From contig CAIKOD010000132.1 in NCBI GenBank assembly GCA_903828975.1, positions 1 through 37,302 of the forward strand: a stretch of DNA of 37,302 nucleotides. Reading direction: 5' to 3'. The DNA comes from an uncultured Methanomicrobiales archaeon. GTDB lineage: Archaea > Halobacteriota > Methanomicrobia > Methanomicrobiales > Methanospirillaceae. Shown in pieces: positions 17,001 through 25,799 of this stretch. Each line of letters begins with the position of its first letter. Within the stretch, counting starts at the first letter, position 1. A program made the translations under genes and the position numbers. The notes under the pieces are model-generated. The model made no database searches. It saw only the letters and a program-made list of their open reading frames with translations, and was not told the origin of the DNA.

Positions 17001-20000
17001 ACTTTCGTCCAGCGCACCTTCGGCCTGCTTGCGTTCAGTGATATCCCGGCCTTCCGGGATTAAGTACAGGATTCTGCCGGTTGAATCTACCATCGGTTTA
17101 ATCGAGAAATCAATATAGGCAAGATGCCCGTCAGCAGCAGGATGGGTTGCCTCGAACCTGACGGTTTCACCGGATGCAGCTCGTTGTATGGAATCCTTCA
17201 GCACCTCCTGCAGATCTGCGGAATGAGACCACCACGGCGTCTCCCAGAAAGGCCGGTTAATAACCGCGGATTCTGAAATACCGGCAAATTTCAGGGCGGC
17301 CTGGTTGGCTTCAATTAATATGCCATCAATTGTCATCAGGCCGATGAACTGGAAGGACTGGTCGATGATAGCCCGGAATTTTGCCTCGCTTTCGCGGATT
17401 CGCTGTTCGCTGTTTGCCAGCTCCTCGTACTGTCCCCTGAGTTCCTCTTCGGTTGCAGCGATCTGTTCGTAGGCAATCCTGAGTTCCGATTCCGCCCGTT
17501 TCCGGTCGGTGATATCCAGTGCGGTAAATGTCACGCCGGCAATGTGGTTCTCCGGGTCCAGAGGTGTCGAGCTGAGCAGGACATCGCGTATCTCCCCGTC
17601 TTTCCGCCGCCAGCGGGTCTCAATGGCCCCGGTACCGAATTTTCGGATAAGTTCATATTTTTCCCGCCCCACGCGTTCAAACTCCTCATCGTCGGGATAG
17701 ATGATCCGTGCGCTTTTTCCGACCAGTTCCTCTGCTGAATACCCGGTCATCTCGCAGAGCCGGTCATTCACCCTCATGAGGACCCGGTTTGAGACCATCC
17801 CGATGCCGACAGGCGCTGCCCGGAAGATGCTGGAAAGTGTTGCCTCACGCTCGCGGAGTTCACCCTCTGCATTTTTCTGGTCAGTAACATCCCGTATGCT
17901 GGTGTGGATCATAGGTTGCCCGGCGATCTGGATCAGCGTGCAGATCACGTCAGTCAGGATCAGGGTTCGTGCAGGGTCATGCTTCAGGTGTGCCCATTCA
18001 TACCGCACCATCCCATCCTTCATCACCGCAGCCAGAATCTCATCGCCACGCTCTGACGAACGGATGCCATCGGGCTGGAACTCCGGTGCAAAATCGTCAG
18101 GGGAATGCCCGAGGATTTCCTGGTTATCCTGTAATGCAAAGAGCGTCAGGAAGGCAGCGTTGCATTCAGAGACCCTCCCCGTGCTATCAAGGAGTAACTG
18201 CGCTTCAGAAGATTTCTCGAACAGGGTTTTGAACCGCTCCTCGCTCTCCCGCAGTGCATCCTCCATCAATTTTCGTCCGGTGATATCCTGAAGCGTACCA
18301 ATGGCATAAGAACGGATCCCCTCAATTACCGGTGCCAGACCCCGCAATTCTGTCCAGACCTGTTTACCGGTCTCGGTGATTATCCGGGCTTCCATAGCAA
18401 AGGGTTCACCTGTCGAAAGGCAGACAGCCACTTTTTCACGGATAACCGGAATATCCCCCGATGCATAGTACTTCATCCCTTCTGTAAGTCCCGGCCGGTA
18501 ACTGCGAGGTGCTTCAATGATATCGTATATCCCATCTGTCCATTCAAGGTAGTCCGTATGGGGATTGGCCTTCCAGCCACCAAGGCGGGCTATCTTCTGG
18601 GTTTCCTTTAAGAATCGCTCGCTTTCGCGTAATGCGTTTTCTGTTCGTTTCTGGTCAGTGATATCGATCAAGATCCCGCGGAAACCGGCGGGTTTTCCAA
18701 AACGAGAGAAGTGAGCGGCATAGATCATGACTGGGAACGTGCTGCCGTCCCTGCGGACTGCAGTATATTCATGGTTCGCGACCGTTTCCCCGCAGAATAT
18801 TTTTTCGATATTCTGCCTGACACGCTCATGATCTGAAGGATCGATAAAAGATAATGCACTGACTCCTGCCTCAAGATCCTTATCAGTCTGACCCATGGTT
18901 GTAAGTGCTATCTGGTTCGCGTACGTGACCTTGAAATCGAGGTCCATCTCAAAGACCATCTGGGGCAGGAGCTCGGCAAGCTCACGGTACTTGGCTTCAC
19001 TCTCCTTGAGGTTCTTCTCAGCATTCCTCTGTTCAGTCACTTCCCGCACAATACAACCGATGCGTTTCCCGACCGAGGTCTGGATAGGGAAGAGAGCCTG
19101 CTGGATAGTCATCCGGCGTCCGCGTGCATTCATGACCTCTACTTCAAGAAACAGAGGGGAATTTCTTGAGAAGATCTCCGGAAAAGAAGTGGTAAACTGC
19201 GACCGTAAACCTTCGATATATGCCGGATTTTGATGCTCAGGGACAATCAGCCGGACCTGAAGGTCAACAATATTGCTCTTCAGTGCCTCTGATGCAGGAA
19301 TCCCGAAGATTTGTTCTGCAGACGGGTTCCATGCAAGGAGTGTACCATCGGCCTCGATCAGCAGTACGCCATCGATAGAAGCTTCCATGAAGGTCCGGAA
19401 TTTCTCCTCGCTCTCCTGGATCTTCTTCCCGCTCAGGAGAATCTCTTCAAACTGGCCCTGCAGTTCTTCCTGGGATGCCGAAAGCTGCTCGTATGCTGCC
19501 CTCAGTTCATCGTCCACCCGTTTCTTTTCGGTGATATCACGGTTACTTGCACGCCTGCCCTGGTGAAGCCCCGCGGAATCAAAGACCGGGTGGCAGGTAT
19601 GGTTGATCCAGCGTACCTCGCCGTCCTTTCTCACGATACGGAAATCTAAGCTGAGTAACGTTTTTGTTTCATCAGCTTCCTTCCGGTGGTTCTCCCACAC
19701 CTCCCTGTCACGGGGGTCAACGATGGAGTCCAGGAGAGAGGATTTCTGCTGGAATTCTTCCCTGGTGTAACCGGATATCCTTTCGCAGGATGGGTTCATA
19801 TAAATAATACTGTGATCCGGTGCCTCCCAGTATTCCCAGCCAAAGGTAAAATCAGCAACGGTACGGAATTTTTCTTCGCCTTCATGCAGTTTTTCCTCTG
19901 CAGAGCGCCTGCGCAGGGATACTGCAACCATGTGCGAGAAGGATTCGAGGAGCCCGACAGAAGGGGCCGGCTTACCTTTTCCAATCGCGAGGACCGACGT

Positions 20001-21239
20001 GGCAAAGAGCTCCCCTTCAATAACATACACAAGACCGAAGAAATGGTCAATGCCAAGGACTTTCTGGATTGCAAAACTCATTGCAGGCGGGATTTGTCCA
20101 AAACTGACGTCAGTAAGAGTCGGGAGCTTTTTAACAGCAGTACCGACAATTTCCGTGAACTCATCCGCACTGATAACCGTCTTTATCTCGCGGGGATCTT
20201 TTCCCAGCATCTTTACCGCTTTTTCCAGTAGGCCATGCCCGGACTCGAGGTGGCTGATAATAAGGGCGTGGTCAGCAGGATGATAATCCGAGTACCAGGC
20301 CGCCACCCCCCCGGTTAACTCCATCAGCTTCCGGACAATGAATGTTCCGATGCTTTCACCGGCCGGCAGCAATGCAAGTTCCAGGGAGAACTGGTTCATT
20401 GCTGCGAGGAACTGGTTTTGTTCCTGCAACGATTGTTCCGTTTCTTTCATCCGGGTGATATCCCGGATTGATTCTATTGCACCGCTGATTTGGCCTTTCT
20501 GGTTAAAAAGCGGGCTAGCCTTGCCAATGAGTGTCCGTTGCACCCCTTTCGGTTTCGGGAGGTCCGTTTCAGCAATGAGGACGTCTTTTTCGCGAGAAAT
20601 GCCTTTATAATGTTTGCTGATATCTTCTTCCGGCTTAAAAATCAGGTCAATAAGAATGGGGCGTCGTTTTCCATAGAAGGGGATCGCATACTCGTACTCC
20701 CCCTTCCCCAGAATATCAACCGCAGGGACACCGGTCATCTCTTCGATGGCGCGGTTCCATGCAATGACCTGGCCTGAACGGTCGATTGCAAACGTGGCAT
20801 CGGGCAGGAAGTTGATGATATCGGCGAGTCGCTTTTCAGATTCATTTAGCGAATTTTCGGCCTGCCGACGGGCTATCGCCTGCCGGATCTTATGTTCCAG
20901 CTCGGCAAACTGGGCTTTCGGGTCTCCGCCTTTCTGGAGATAGAAGTCCACACCGTTGTTGATCGCCTCGATCACCACCTCCTCACGGCCCCGCCCGGTG
21001 AAAAGGATAAACGGGATATTCCCGTGACTGCCGCGAACGGCTTTTAAAAGGTCAATGCCGTCCATATCCGGCATCTGGAAGTCAGAGACGATGGCATGGT
21101 ACGACTGTGTACCGATCGTGTGGAGTGCGTGCTCTGCGGAAGTATCGATATCGACGGAAAAATCGTTTGAACGTTCCAGAAAAAGTTTTGCTATCTCTAA
21201 CAGGCTCGGCTCATCGTCGATATAAAGTATCCGGTACAT
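14016..21239 (-). CDS. Giant soluble receiver / multi-PAS / GAF / histidine kinase, 2407 aa
   Basis: Residues 1-120 are a receiver domain with acidic D9/D10, phosphoacceptor D53 (VSDFQMPDMDG), T81 (FTGRGREEVV) and K103. A first PAS domain (about 140-260) is followed by a GAF-like domain (about 280-450). Thirteen further PAS units of about 130 residues follow, each ending in a D-I-T-x-x-K/R-x-A-E type motif and an ALRESEERF-like coiled linker. PAS 13 has a Cys cluster (CYELIGHDAPCEIC). Three linkers are longer coiled coils (EELRGQYEEL type). The transmitter has His2208 in TRHDVINQL, N-box NLFDN, G1 box VEDNGVGIP and G2 box TGLGLFLA. There is no membrane segment, so sensing is cytoplasmic (redox, light, gas or small ligands through PAS). 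A receiver at the N-terminus suggests it both receives and passes on phosphate. AGGT before ATG 21239 is a weak ribosome binding site. The length is extreme for the family; the gene is uninterrupted. Confidence 0.93.
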   Translation of the reverse strand: MYRILYIDDEPSLLEIAKLFLERSNDFSVDIDTSAEHALHTIGTQSYHAIVSDFQMPDMDGIDLLKAVRGSHGNIPFILFTGRGREEVVIEAINNGVDFYLQKGGDPKAQFAELEHKIRQAIARRQAENSLNESEKRLADIINFLPDATFAIDRSGQVIAWNRAIEEMTGVPAVDILGKGEYEYAIPFYGKRRPILIDLIFKPEEDISKHYKGISREKDVLIAETDLPKPKGVQRTLIGKASPLFNQKGQISGAIESIRDITRMKETEQSLQEQNQFLAAMNQFSLELALLPAGESIGTFIVRKLMELTGGVAAWYSDYHPADHALIISHLESGHGLLEKAVKMLGKDPREIKTVISADEFTEIVGTAVKKLPTLTDVSFGQIPPAMSFAIQKVLGIDHFFGLVYVIEGELFATSVLAIGKGKPAPSVGLLESFSHMVAVSLRRRSAEEKLHEGEEKFRTVADFTFGWEYWEAPDHSIIYMNPSCERISGYTREEFQQKSSLLDSIVDPRDREVWENHRKEADETKTLLSLDFRIVRKDGEVRWINHTCHPVFDSAGLHQGRRASNRDITEKKRVDDELRAAYEQLSASQEELQGQFEEILLSGKKIQESEEKFRTFMEASIDGVLLIEADGTLLAWNPSAEQIFGIPASEALKSNIVDLQVRLIVPEHQNPAYIEGLRSQFTTSFPEIFSRNSPLFLEVEVMNARGRRMTIQQALFPIQTSVGKRIGCIVREVTEQRNAEKNLKESEAKYRELAELLPQMVFEMDLDFKVTYANQIALTTMGQTDKDLEAGVSALSFIDPSDHERVRQNIEKIFCGETVANHEYTAVRRDGSTFPVMIYAAHFSRFGKPAGFRGILIDITDQKRTENALRESERFLKETQKIARLGGWKANPHTDYLEWTDGIYDIIEAPRSYRPGLTEGMKYYASGDIPVIREKVAVCLSTGEPFAMEARIITETGKQVWTELRGLAPVIEGIRSYAIGTLQDITGRKLMEDALRESEERFKTLFEKSSEAQLLLDSTGRVSECNAAFLTLFALQDNQEILGHSPDDFAPEFQPDGIRSSERGDEILAAVMKDGMVRYEWAHLKHDPARTLILTDVICTLIQIAGQPMIHTSIRDVTDQKNAEGELREREATLSSIFRAAPVGIGMVSNRVLMRVNDRLCEMTGYSAEELVGKSARIIYPDDEEFERVGREKYELIRKFGTGAIETRWRRKDGEIRDVLLSSTPLDPENHIAGVTFTALDITDRKRAESELRIAYEQIAATEEELRGQYEELANSEQRIRESEAKFRAIIDQSFQFIGLMTIDGILIEANQAALKFAGISESAVINRPFWETPWWSHSADLQEVLKDSIQRAASGETVRFEATHPAADGHLAYIDFSIKPMVDSTGRILYLIPEGRDITERKQAEGALDESEWRYRTLYDNLRDGSAAVDLEGKIIQCNAAFSAILGYSADELKNLSYDDITPAKWHESENRILKEQVDIRGYSDLYEKEYRNKDGKVIPIEIQTYIIRDQDHQRIGYWAITRDITERKRAEEAVRRSEEKYRLLAETSPDMIYFIDPDGFVRYVNSRSAEAFHAAPSELIGKHLTEIFPPDVASHHLDSIRRVITTRQTVSHEIPDDLPSGRIWIEARLTPVLNPDDTVIGVLGISRDITERKKTVEALRESKERFRRLISSSFDAVVVHREGRVVLANDAATRIMGVVSTAELVGRPVLDLVHPEFRANVAERVQLMLQSPEGTAPPIEEKFVRSDGTFVDVEVMATVTQHEGQPAVQVVFRDISGRKKAEAELLSTYQNLTATEEELRQQYEELGQNEEKLRVSEEKFRMLVETTSDFIWEVDENGTYSYVSPQVRELLGYEPEELIGKTPFDFMHPDEALRVAAEFTRLVDSRLPISSLENSCIHKNGSIVVLETSGVPRLAKDRSFAGYRGIDRDITMRKHVEEAIRNSEAALLEKSAMLEALFNAIPDVIGVQDLHHGIIRYNAAGYAMVGKNPGEVAGKRCYELIGHDAPCEICATSESYQTKKPAVVQKYVPELDIWLDVRSYPVLDDTGEIRFIIEHLRDISDQKRAEASLREKREELDQYFTTSLDLFCIADTDGYFRRMNPEWEKVLGYRLAEMEGHKFLDFVHPDDLPSTLDAVAKLASQNAVLNFTNRYRHKDGTYRWFEWRSFPKGIRIYAAARDITERRNMENAVREVNRKLNLLNSVTRHDVINQLMVLQGYTQIAEMENPGPVIAGLLARINDSSLAIARLVEFTRTYQELGIHTPAWFRLDEIIATTGKTVVLLSGTCNQVEIFADPLLERVFFNLFDNADRHGERVTEVTIRCEPVQERLVIIVEDNGVGIPADEKEKIFGRGYGKNTGLGLFLAREILAITGITICETGVPGKGARFEIAVPDGVYRFTNDNTTR

Positions 21240-21341
21240 GACCTGATCCCTGTAGTACTTTTCAATGTGGAATACACTCTACTATAGGATAAGGGTTATG
21301 AAATAAAAAAAATCCCGGGATTCGGCAAAAAAGAACAGGGA

Positions 21342-24300
21342 TTATACGGGTGCAGTGATCCGGTAGGAGCCTTTTGGTACCGTAATTGTAAAAACTGCCC
21401 CTTTTCCCGGCTCACCGGTCTCGCGGATAGTGATGCTGGTAATGGCGAGAATCTCACGTGCCAAAAAGAGGCCAAAACCGGTGTTCTTCCCGTAGCCTTT
21501 CAGAAAGATCTTTTCTTTGCAGTCGGACGGAACCCCGGTCCCGTCATCCTCCACGGTGATAGAGAGCCCGCCCATGTCCTGTTCACAGCGTATCCTGATC
21601 ACCGTCACCCGCTCGCCATGACGCATGGAATTGTCGATCAGATTAAAGAAGACCTTCTCGAGCATGGGATCGGCAAAGACCTCGGCATCACAGGTACAGG
21701 ATATCTGTATATTCTCCGGTTTGTGCCGGGAAACCATTTCACTGACACGATACCAGCCAGGAGCATTCATCCCGAGCTCCTGGTATAACCTTGTAAACTC
21801 AATCACCCGCGAGATCGTAGAGCCGGCCGCTTCAATTTTCGATAAGAGATCAGCAACGACCGGGTCAGGCCGCTCCATCAGTGCGATCTGGGCATATCCT
21901 TTCAGGATAGTGACCTGGTTGGCCACATCGTGCCGGGTGATGCTGGCTAAGAGATTGATCTTCCTGTTTGTCTCCCGGATAACCTGTTCTGTCCGCTTAC
22001 GATCGGTGATGTCAAGAAAACTGACAAGGCTTGCGACAATGCGGTCCTGGTTGTCAAAGATTGGGGCCCCGAATATCTCAAGCCGGACCCGTGTGCCATC
22101 TGGTCTCACGACAACCATGTCATCAACATGGCTGAGCTCCCCGTGCATCCCCCGGATAATCGGCATATCCTTCGCAGGATACGGGACGGAGGTCCCCACC
22201 CTGCTTGCTTCATAGATGTCTGCAAGGTTCTCTTCTGTTGCATCGGGCATGATTCCACGCCCGAGAAGCCTTGTTGCTTCCCGGTTGGCGATGATCGGTC
22301 TTCCTGACGGGGCCTCGACCATGAAAATTCCCATCGGCACCGTATCGAGGAGCGTGCTGATGAGCCGGTTCCGGTAACCGAGTTCATCTGTCCTCTGCCG
22401 CAGGGCGTCTTCTGCACGCTTCTGGTCAGTGATATCCCGGAAGATTCCGATAATTGAGGTTCTTCCAGTGAGATCAACACGGCTCGCATTGATCGAGACC
22501 GGCACCCTTCTGTTATCCTTTGTTATAATAACCGACTCAACGCTGGTATCCATGCCGAGAGCATATTTATGGAAATGTTCCATCGTCTGTTCCAGAACAT
22601 CCTCCGGGTGGAGCTGGTCTGCACGCATCGAGATGATCTCCTGCCGTGGATACCCGGTAAGGACCTCGGCACGCCTATTGCAGTCAATGAGCATCCGGGT
22701 TTTCGGGTCCGCAATAAATATGGCATCGTTACTCTGCTCGAACAGGAGCCGGTACTTCTCCTCGCTCACCCTGAGTGCCCCGGCTATCTTTTGCTGTTCC
22801 GAAATATCACTCAGCGACTCGACCAGTACCTTTTTCCCGCTGATTATTGCCGGGATGACGGTTTTTAAGACCGGGATGTGCTTACCCTGGTTCGTGACAA
22901 GGATACGCTCCGAGGCATCGATCTTCTGCCCGAGGTCAGTCATGGGACACTGGCCCAGTTCGCAGGGGCAGATGAACTGGTGACACACGGAACCGATCAC
23001 TTCATCCTCCTTTCCTGCACCTATCATGGCCAGTGCCTTTGGATTGGCATCAAGGATTATATGAGTCGCAGCATCGATGATTACAATACCGGTCTGGACG
23101 GACTGCATGATCGTATGCAGCCTTCCCTCGCTCTCACGAAGCGCATCTTCGGTCCCCTTCCTCCTTCCAATGTCGATTACGGTAGCTATCCCGCCGGCAA
23201 AGGACCCGTCAGTGTTGTGGAGTGGTGCGGTACTCATGAGCGTCGTAATATAGGACCCGTCTTTTTTCTGGAACCGGAATTCATGCTGTTCGGAGGCCCC
23301 TTCCTTCCGCTCGGAGAATTTCCCGGCAGCCACTGCCCGCCATGCCTCATCCATGAACATGAAGAGACCTTTACCCACCATTTCGTCGATCGTGTACCCG
23401 AGCATACCGGCCATAATCGGATTGACATAGGTCGTTACAGCATCCGTATCAATGACCCAGATCCCTTCGTTCACCGAGGTTAACAGCGTCCGGTACCGCG
23501 CCTCGCTTGCCTGCAGCGCAATTTCTGCTTCCTTCGTATGGGTTATATCACGGCCTACCGACTGGTATTCGGTGACCGTTCCAAAAGGATCGAAGTTTGC
23601 ACGGTCGCTCCACCGCTGCCACCGTATTCCACCGTCCGGCATGATAATCCGGTGTACGATGGTGTCGACAGGATTGCCCGGGGTCAGGGATTCAAAAAAC
23701 TGCCTCACGCGTTTCTGGTCTTCAACGGGGATCTCCGGACGGAACCGGTGCCCGAGTATCGCTTCACGTTTCAGCCCGAAATACCGGCAGTAGGCTTCAT
23801 TGACAAAGATGTGGGTGCCGTCAGGTAAGAAACGGGATATAAACTCGGTCTGGTCCTCGACCACGTCCCTGTACCGCTGCTCACTCTCCATAAGGGCTTC
23901 GTCTGCCCGGATCCGCTCAATGGCAGACCCGATCTGTGTTGCAATCATTTCAAGGGCGACACGGGCAATTGCCGGGATCTCATTCATGGTATGCGAGGTG
24001 ATGTTTAAGCTGGCAATGACCCTGCTGTTGTGGAGGATCGGTATGATGGCTGCAACCTTCAGGCCCTCCTGTTCCTGGACAGGGCTATGAATAATACCTG
24101 TTTCACTGTATTGCACATAGATCGGTTTTCCTGCCATTATCATCCGGGCATTTTCTGAACCGGAAGGATAACGGGATACGCTTTGTACGAACTCGTACCC
24201 GAGGTTCTGTGAGACGATGAGATCAATAGAGCCACTTACACCATCGATGAGATAGATCCCTCCGGCGTCCATCCCTGAGATCTCGATCGCTGCATTCAGG

Positions 24301-25184
24301 CAGGTCATCATGGTAGTATTGAGTCCACGGACTGACTGGAGCTCTGTCCCAAGATCAAGCTGGGTGCGGAGGATGTGATCCCGCTGTTTCCGCTCGGTAA
24401 TGTCCCGGATTGACTCGATAGCCCCGATGATGCAGCCCTGCGTGTCATACAACGGGGAGGCGGTGAACCAGAGGGCGGCCCCTTTTCCATCGTTCATGTG
24501 AGGGATCGTGATTTCTGAGAACAATTTTTCCCCTGATCGTGTGATGTACGGATACTTTGCTTCCGTTACCGGGTCATCTTTGAGGACGAGGTCGATGAGG
24601 ATCTGGCGTCGTTCCCCATAAAACGGGATCCCATATTCGTAATTACCTTTTCCGAGGATATCCAATGATGGTATTCCGGTCATTTTCTCCATCGCCCGGT
24701 TCCATGCAATCACAACTCCCCTGTTGTCAATCGCAAAGGTCGCATCCGGCAGGAAGTTAATGATATCAGATTCCCTGCGCTCATGGTCCCGGATGCTGGC
24801 CTCAGCCCTCCTCTGCAACACGGCTTTCTGGATTTTATGTGCAAGTTCGGCGAACTGTGAGACAGGTTCCCCGCCTTTCTGGAGGTAGAAATCAGCCCCC
24901 TCGTTCAGGGCCTCGATAACGACCTCTTCCCGGCCGCGGCCGGTGAAGATAATGAACGGAACGTTGTTGCCCGAAGCCCTGACCTTTTTTAAAAATTCGA
25001 TGCCATCCATCCCAGGCATCTGGTAATCGGAGATAATGGCATCGTACCCTTTTTCGGTAATATATAGGAGCGCTTCTGAGGCAGATTCAACCGTATCAAC
25101 AGAAAAAAGGCCTCCACGCTCAAGGAAACGTTTGCCAATTTCGAGCAGGGCGGTTTCATCGTCAACGTAGAGAACAGATATCAT
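21342..25184 (-). CDS. Soluble receiver / PAS / GAF / histidine kinase, 1280 aa
   Basis: The start is taken at ATG 25184, not at the ATG 27 bases upstream, because CCAGGA lies at proper spacing and because MISVLYVDDE matches the receiver start of the neighbour (MYRILYIDDE). Order: receiver 1-120 (D53, T81, K103), PAS (about 135-265), GAF (about 275-430), five more PAS (about 440-1070), then the transmitter with His1085 in TRHDVANQ, N-box NLIDN, G1 VEDDGTGVP and G2 TGFGLFLA. One PAS (fourth) has a Cys cluster (CHQFICPCELGQCP). The N- and C-terminal ends closely resemble those of the 2407-residue protein just downstream, with a ~100-base gap, so the pair arose by duplication plus gain of PAS units. 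It may be co-transcribed with it and act in the same circuit. No dedicated output regulator is seen nearby. Confidence 0.93.
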   Translation of the reverse strand: MISVLYVDDETALLEIGKRFLERGGLFSVDTVESASEALLYITEKGYDAIISDYQMPGMDGIEFLKKVRASGNNVPFIIFTGRGREEVVIEALNEGADFYLQKGGEPVSQFAELAHKIQKAVLQRRAEASIRDHERRESDIINFLPDATFAIDNRGVVIAWNRAMEKMTGIPSLDILGKGNYEYGIPFYGERRQILIDLVLKDDPVTEAKYPYITRSGEKLFSEITIPHMNDGKGAALWFTASPLYDTQGCIIGAIESIRDITERKQRDHILRTQLDLGTELQSVRGLNTTMMTCLNAAIEISGMDAGGIYLIDGVSGSIDLIVSQNLGYEFVQSVSRYPSGSENARMIMAGKPIYVQYSETGIIHSPVQEQEGLKVAAIIPILHNSRVIASLNITSHTMNEIPAIARVALEMIATQIGSAIERIRADEALMESEQRYRDVVEDQTEFISRFLPDGTHIFVNEAYCRYFGLKREAILGHRFRPEIPVEDQKRVRQFFESLTPGNPVDTIVHRIIMPDGGIRWQRWSDRANFDPFGTVTEYQSVGRDITHTKEAEIALQASEARYRTLLTSVNEGIWVIDTDAVTTYVNPIMAGMLGYTIDEMVGKGLFMFMDEAWRAVAAGKFSERKEGASEQHEFRFQKKDGSYITTLMSTAPLHNTDGSFAGGIATVIDIGRRKGTEDALRESEGRLHTIMQSVQTGIVIIDAATHIILDANPKALAMIGAGKEDEVIGSVCHQFICPCELGQCPMTDLGQKIDASERILVTNQGKHIPVLKTVIPAIISGKKVLVESLSDISEQQKIAGALRVSEEKYRLLFEQSNDAIFIADPKTRMLIDCNRRAEVLTGYPRQEIISMRADQLHPEDVLEQTMEHFHKYALGMDTSVESVIITKDNRRVPVSINASRVDLTGRTSIIGIFRDITDQKRAEDALRQRTDELGYRNRLISTLLDTVPMGIFMVEAPSGRPIIANREATRLLGRGIMPDATEENLADIYEASRVGTSVPYPAKDMPIIRGMHGELSHVDDMVVVRPDGTRVRLEIFGAPIFDNQDRIVASLVSFLDITDRKRTEQVIRETNRKINLLASITRHDVANQVTILKGYAQIALMERPDPVVADLLSKIEAAGSTISRVIEFTRLYQELGMNAPGWYRVSEMVSRHKPENIQISCTCDAEVFADPMLEKVFFNLIDNSMRHGERVTVIRIRCEQDMGGLSITVEDDGTGVPSDCKEKIFLKGYGKNTGFGLFLAREILAITSITIRETGEPGKGAVFTITVPKGSYRITAPV

Positions 25185-25380
25185 AACATTCCTGGCAGGA
25201 TGCGTAAACAATTGTAGATATCAATCATCGATACATAATCATTTCCTTAAGGATGTATGGTATCGCCGAGTGAATTTCACTGCCGCCGTGGACAGGTAGG
25301 AGAGTTGGGCCTGGTTTTATATGGTGTCCCTTAAGGTGGCCGGGAATAATTCGGGAGGATAAGAACGGATAGGGACCGCA

Positions 25381-25388
25381 TATTTAAA
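25381..25388 (+). promoter_or_regulatory. TATA-like element before a possible structured RNA
   Basis: TATTTAAA on the plus strand in an otherwise gene-free stretch. Transcription would start near 25410, just before a series of nested hairpins. Confidence 0.3.
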
Positions 25389-25409
25389 CAGTCTATCGGA
25401 AAAAAAAAG

Positions 25410-25660
25410 ATTATTCCGGCTCTGTAGAAATCCTCCCAAATCTATCTTTCAGATAGGTAATTCCAAAATTTCGTCACGCTCCCGGGGCTCATGGCCCGCC
25501 GCTTTGGCGACCCCGGTTCGGATAAGGAATGATCTCAAATCTCTGAAATTTCCTTGAATGTCCCAATTGAACCCTGCCAATGAATATCTTATCGGGGGTG
25601 GGGCGGGGAGGGGTGAAACCCCCTCCTGGTCTTACGTATCTGCTCTTTTTTTAATATGCA
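25410..25660 (+). ncRNA. Candidate structured RNA, not assigned to a family
   Basis: Nested pairings are visible: CTATCT/AGATAG (25442-25447 with 25451-25456); AAATTTC/GAAATTT (25466-25472 with 25545-25551) enclosing CCGGGG/CCCCGG (25482-25487 with 25511-25516) and inside it CGCC/GGCG (25497-25500 with 25506-25509); then GGAGGGG/CCCCTCC (25607-25613 with 25620-25626) and a T-run at 25645-25652. A TATA-like element lies at the right distance upstream. I do not recognise a known RNA. The open frame at 25558-25746 in the same place has no ribosome binding site and an unlikely composition. Confidence 0.3.
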
Positions 25661-25675
25661 GGGTTTCTACAGGGC
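25632..25675 (+). repeat. Dispersed repeat R, copy 1
   Basis: TTACGTA, a spacer, a seven-T tract, AATATGC, then AGGGTTTCTACAGGGC. The same order of blocks occurs at 26972-27020 with small changes. Copy 1 precedes the immunity-type gene. Confidence 0.45.
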
Positions 25676-25799
25676 ATTATTTCTTAAACTTCGTTTCGGG
25701 GCATATAAGGAGCCGGGATGTTTTGCCCCCTCCTTTTATTTTATAATGAAATTATAAAGCTAATCACTTTCAACAATCCGACTGGGAACAAAAAACAAC

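Larger units (their letters stand above)
25185..25799. other. Intergenic stretch holding a possible structured RNA and a dispersed repeat
   Basis: About 600 bases without a supported protein gene. The right half holds the candidate RNA (25410-25660), repeat copy 25632-25675 and the promoter of the gene at 25800. The left part (25185-25370) shows nothing recognisable apart from the kinase promoter side. Confidence 0.5.

Noticed and set aside
14016-25184. Repeated DNA motifs such as GTGATATC-CG along the kinase genes as a repeat array
   Set aside because: They encode the recurring D-I-T end of PAS domains and their linkers, so protein repetition explains them.
25558-25746. 62-codon plus-strand frame
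   Set aside because: No ribosome binding site, odd composition, and it covers a hairpin, a T-run and a dispersed repeat.
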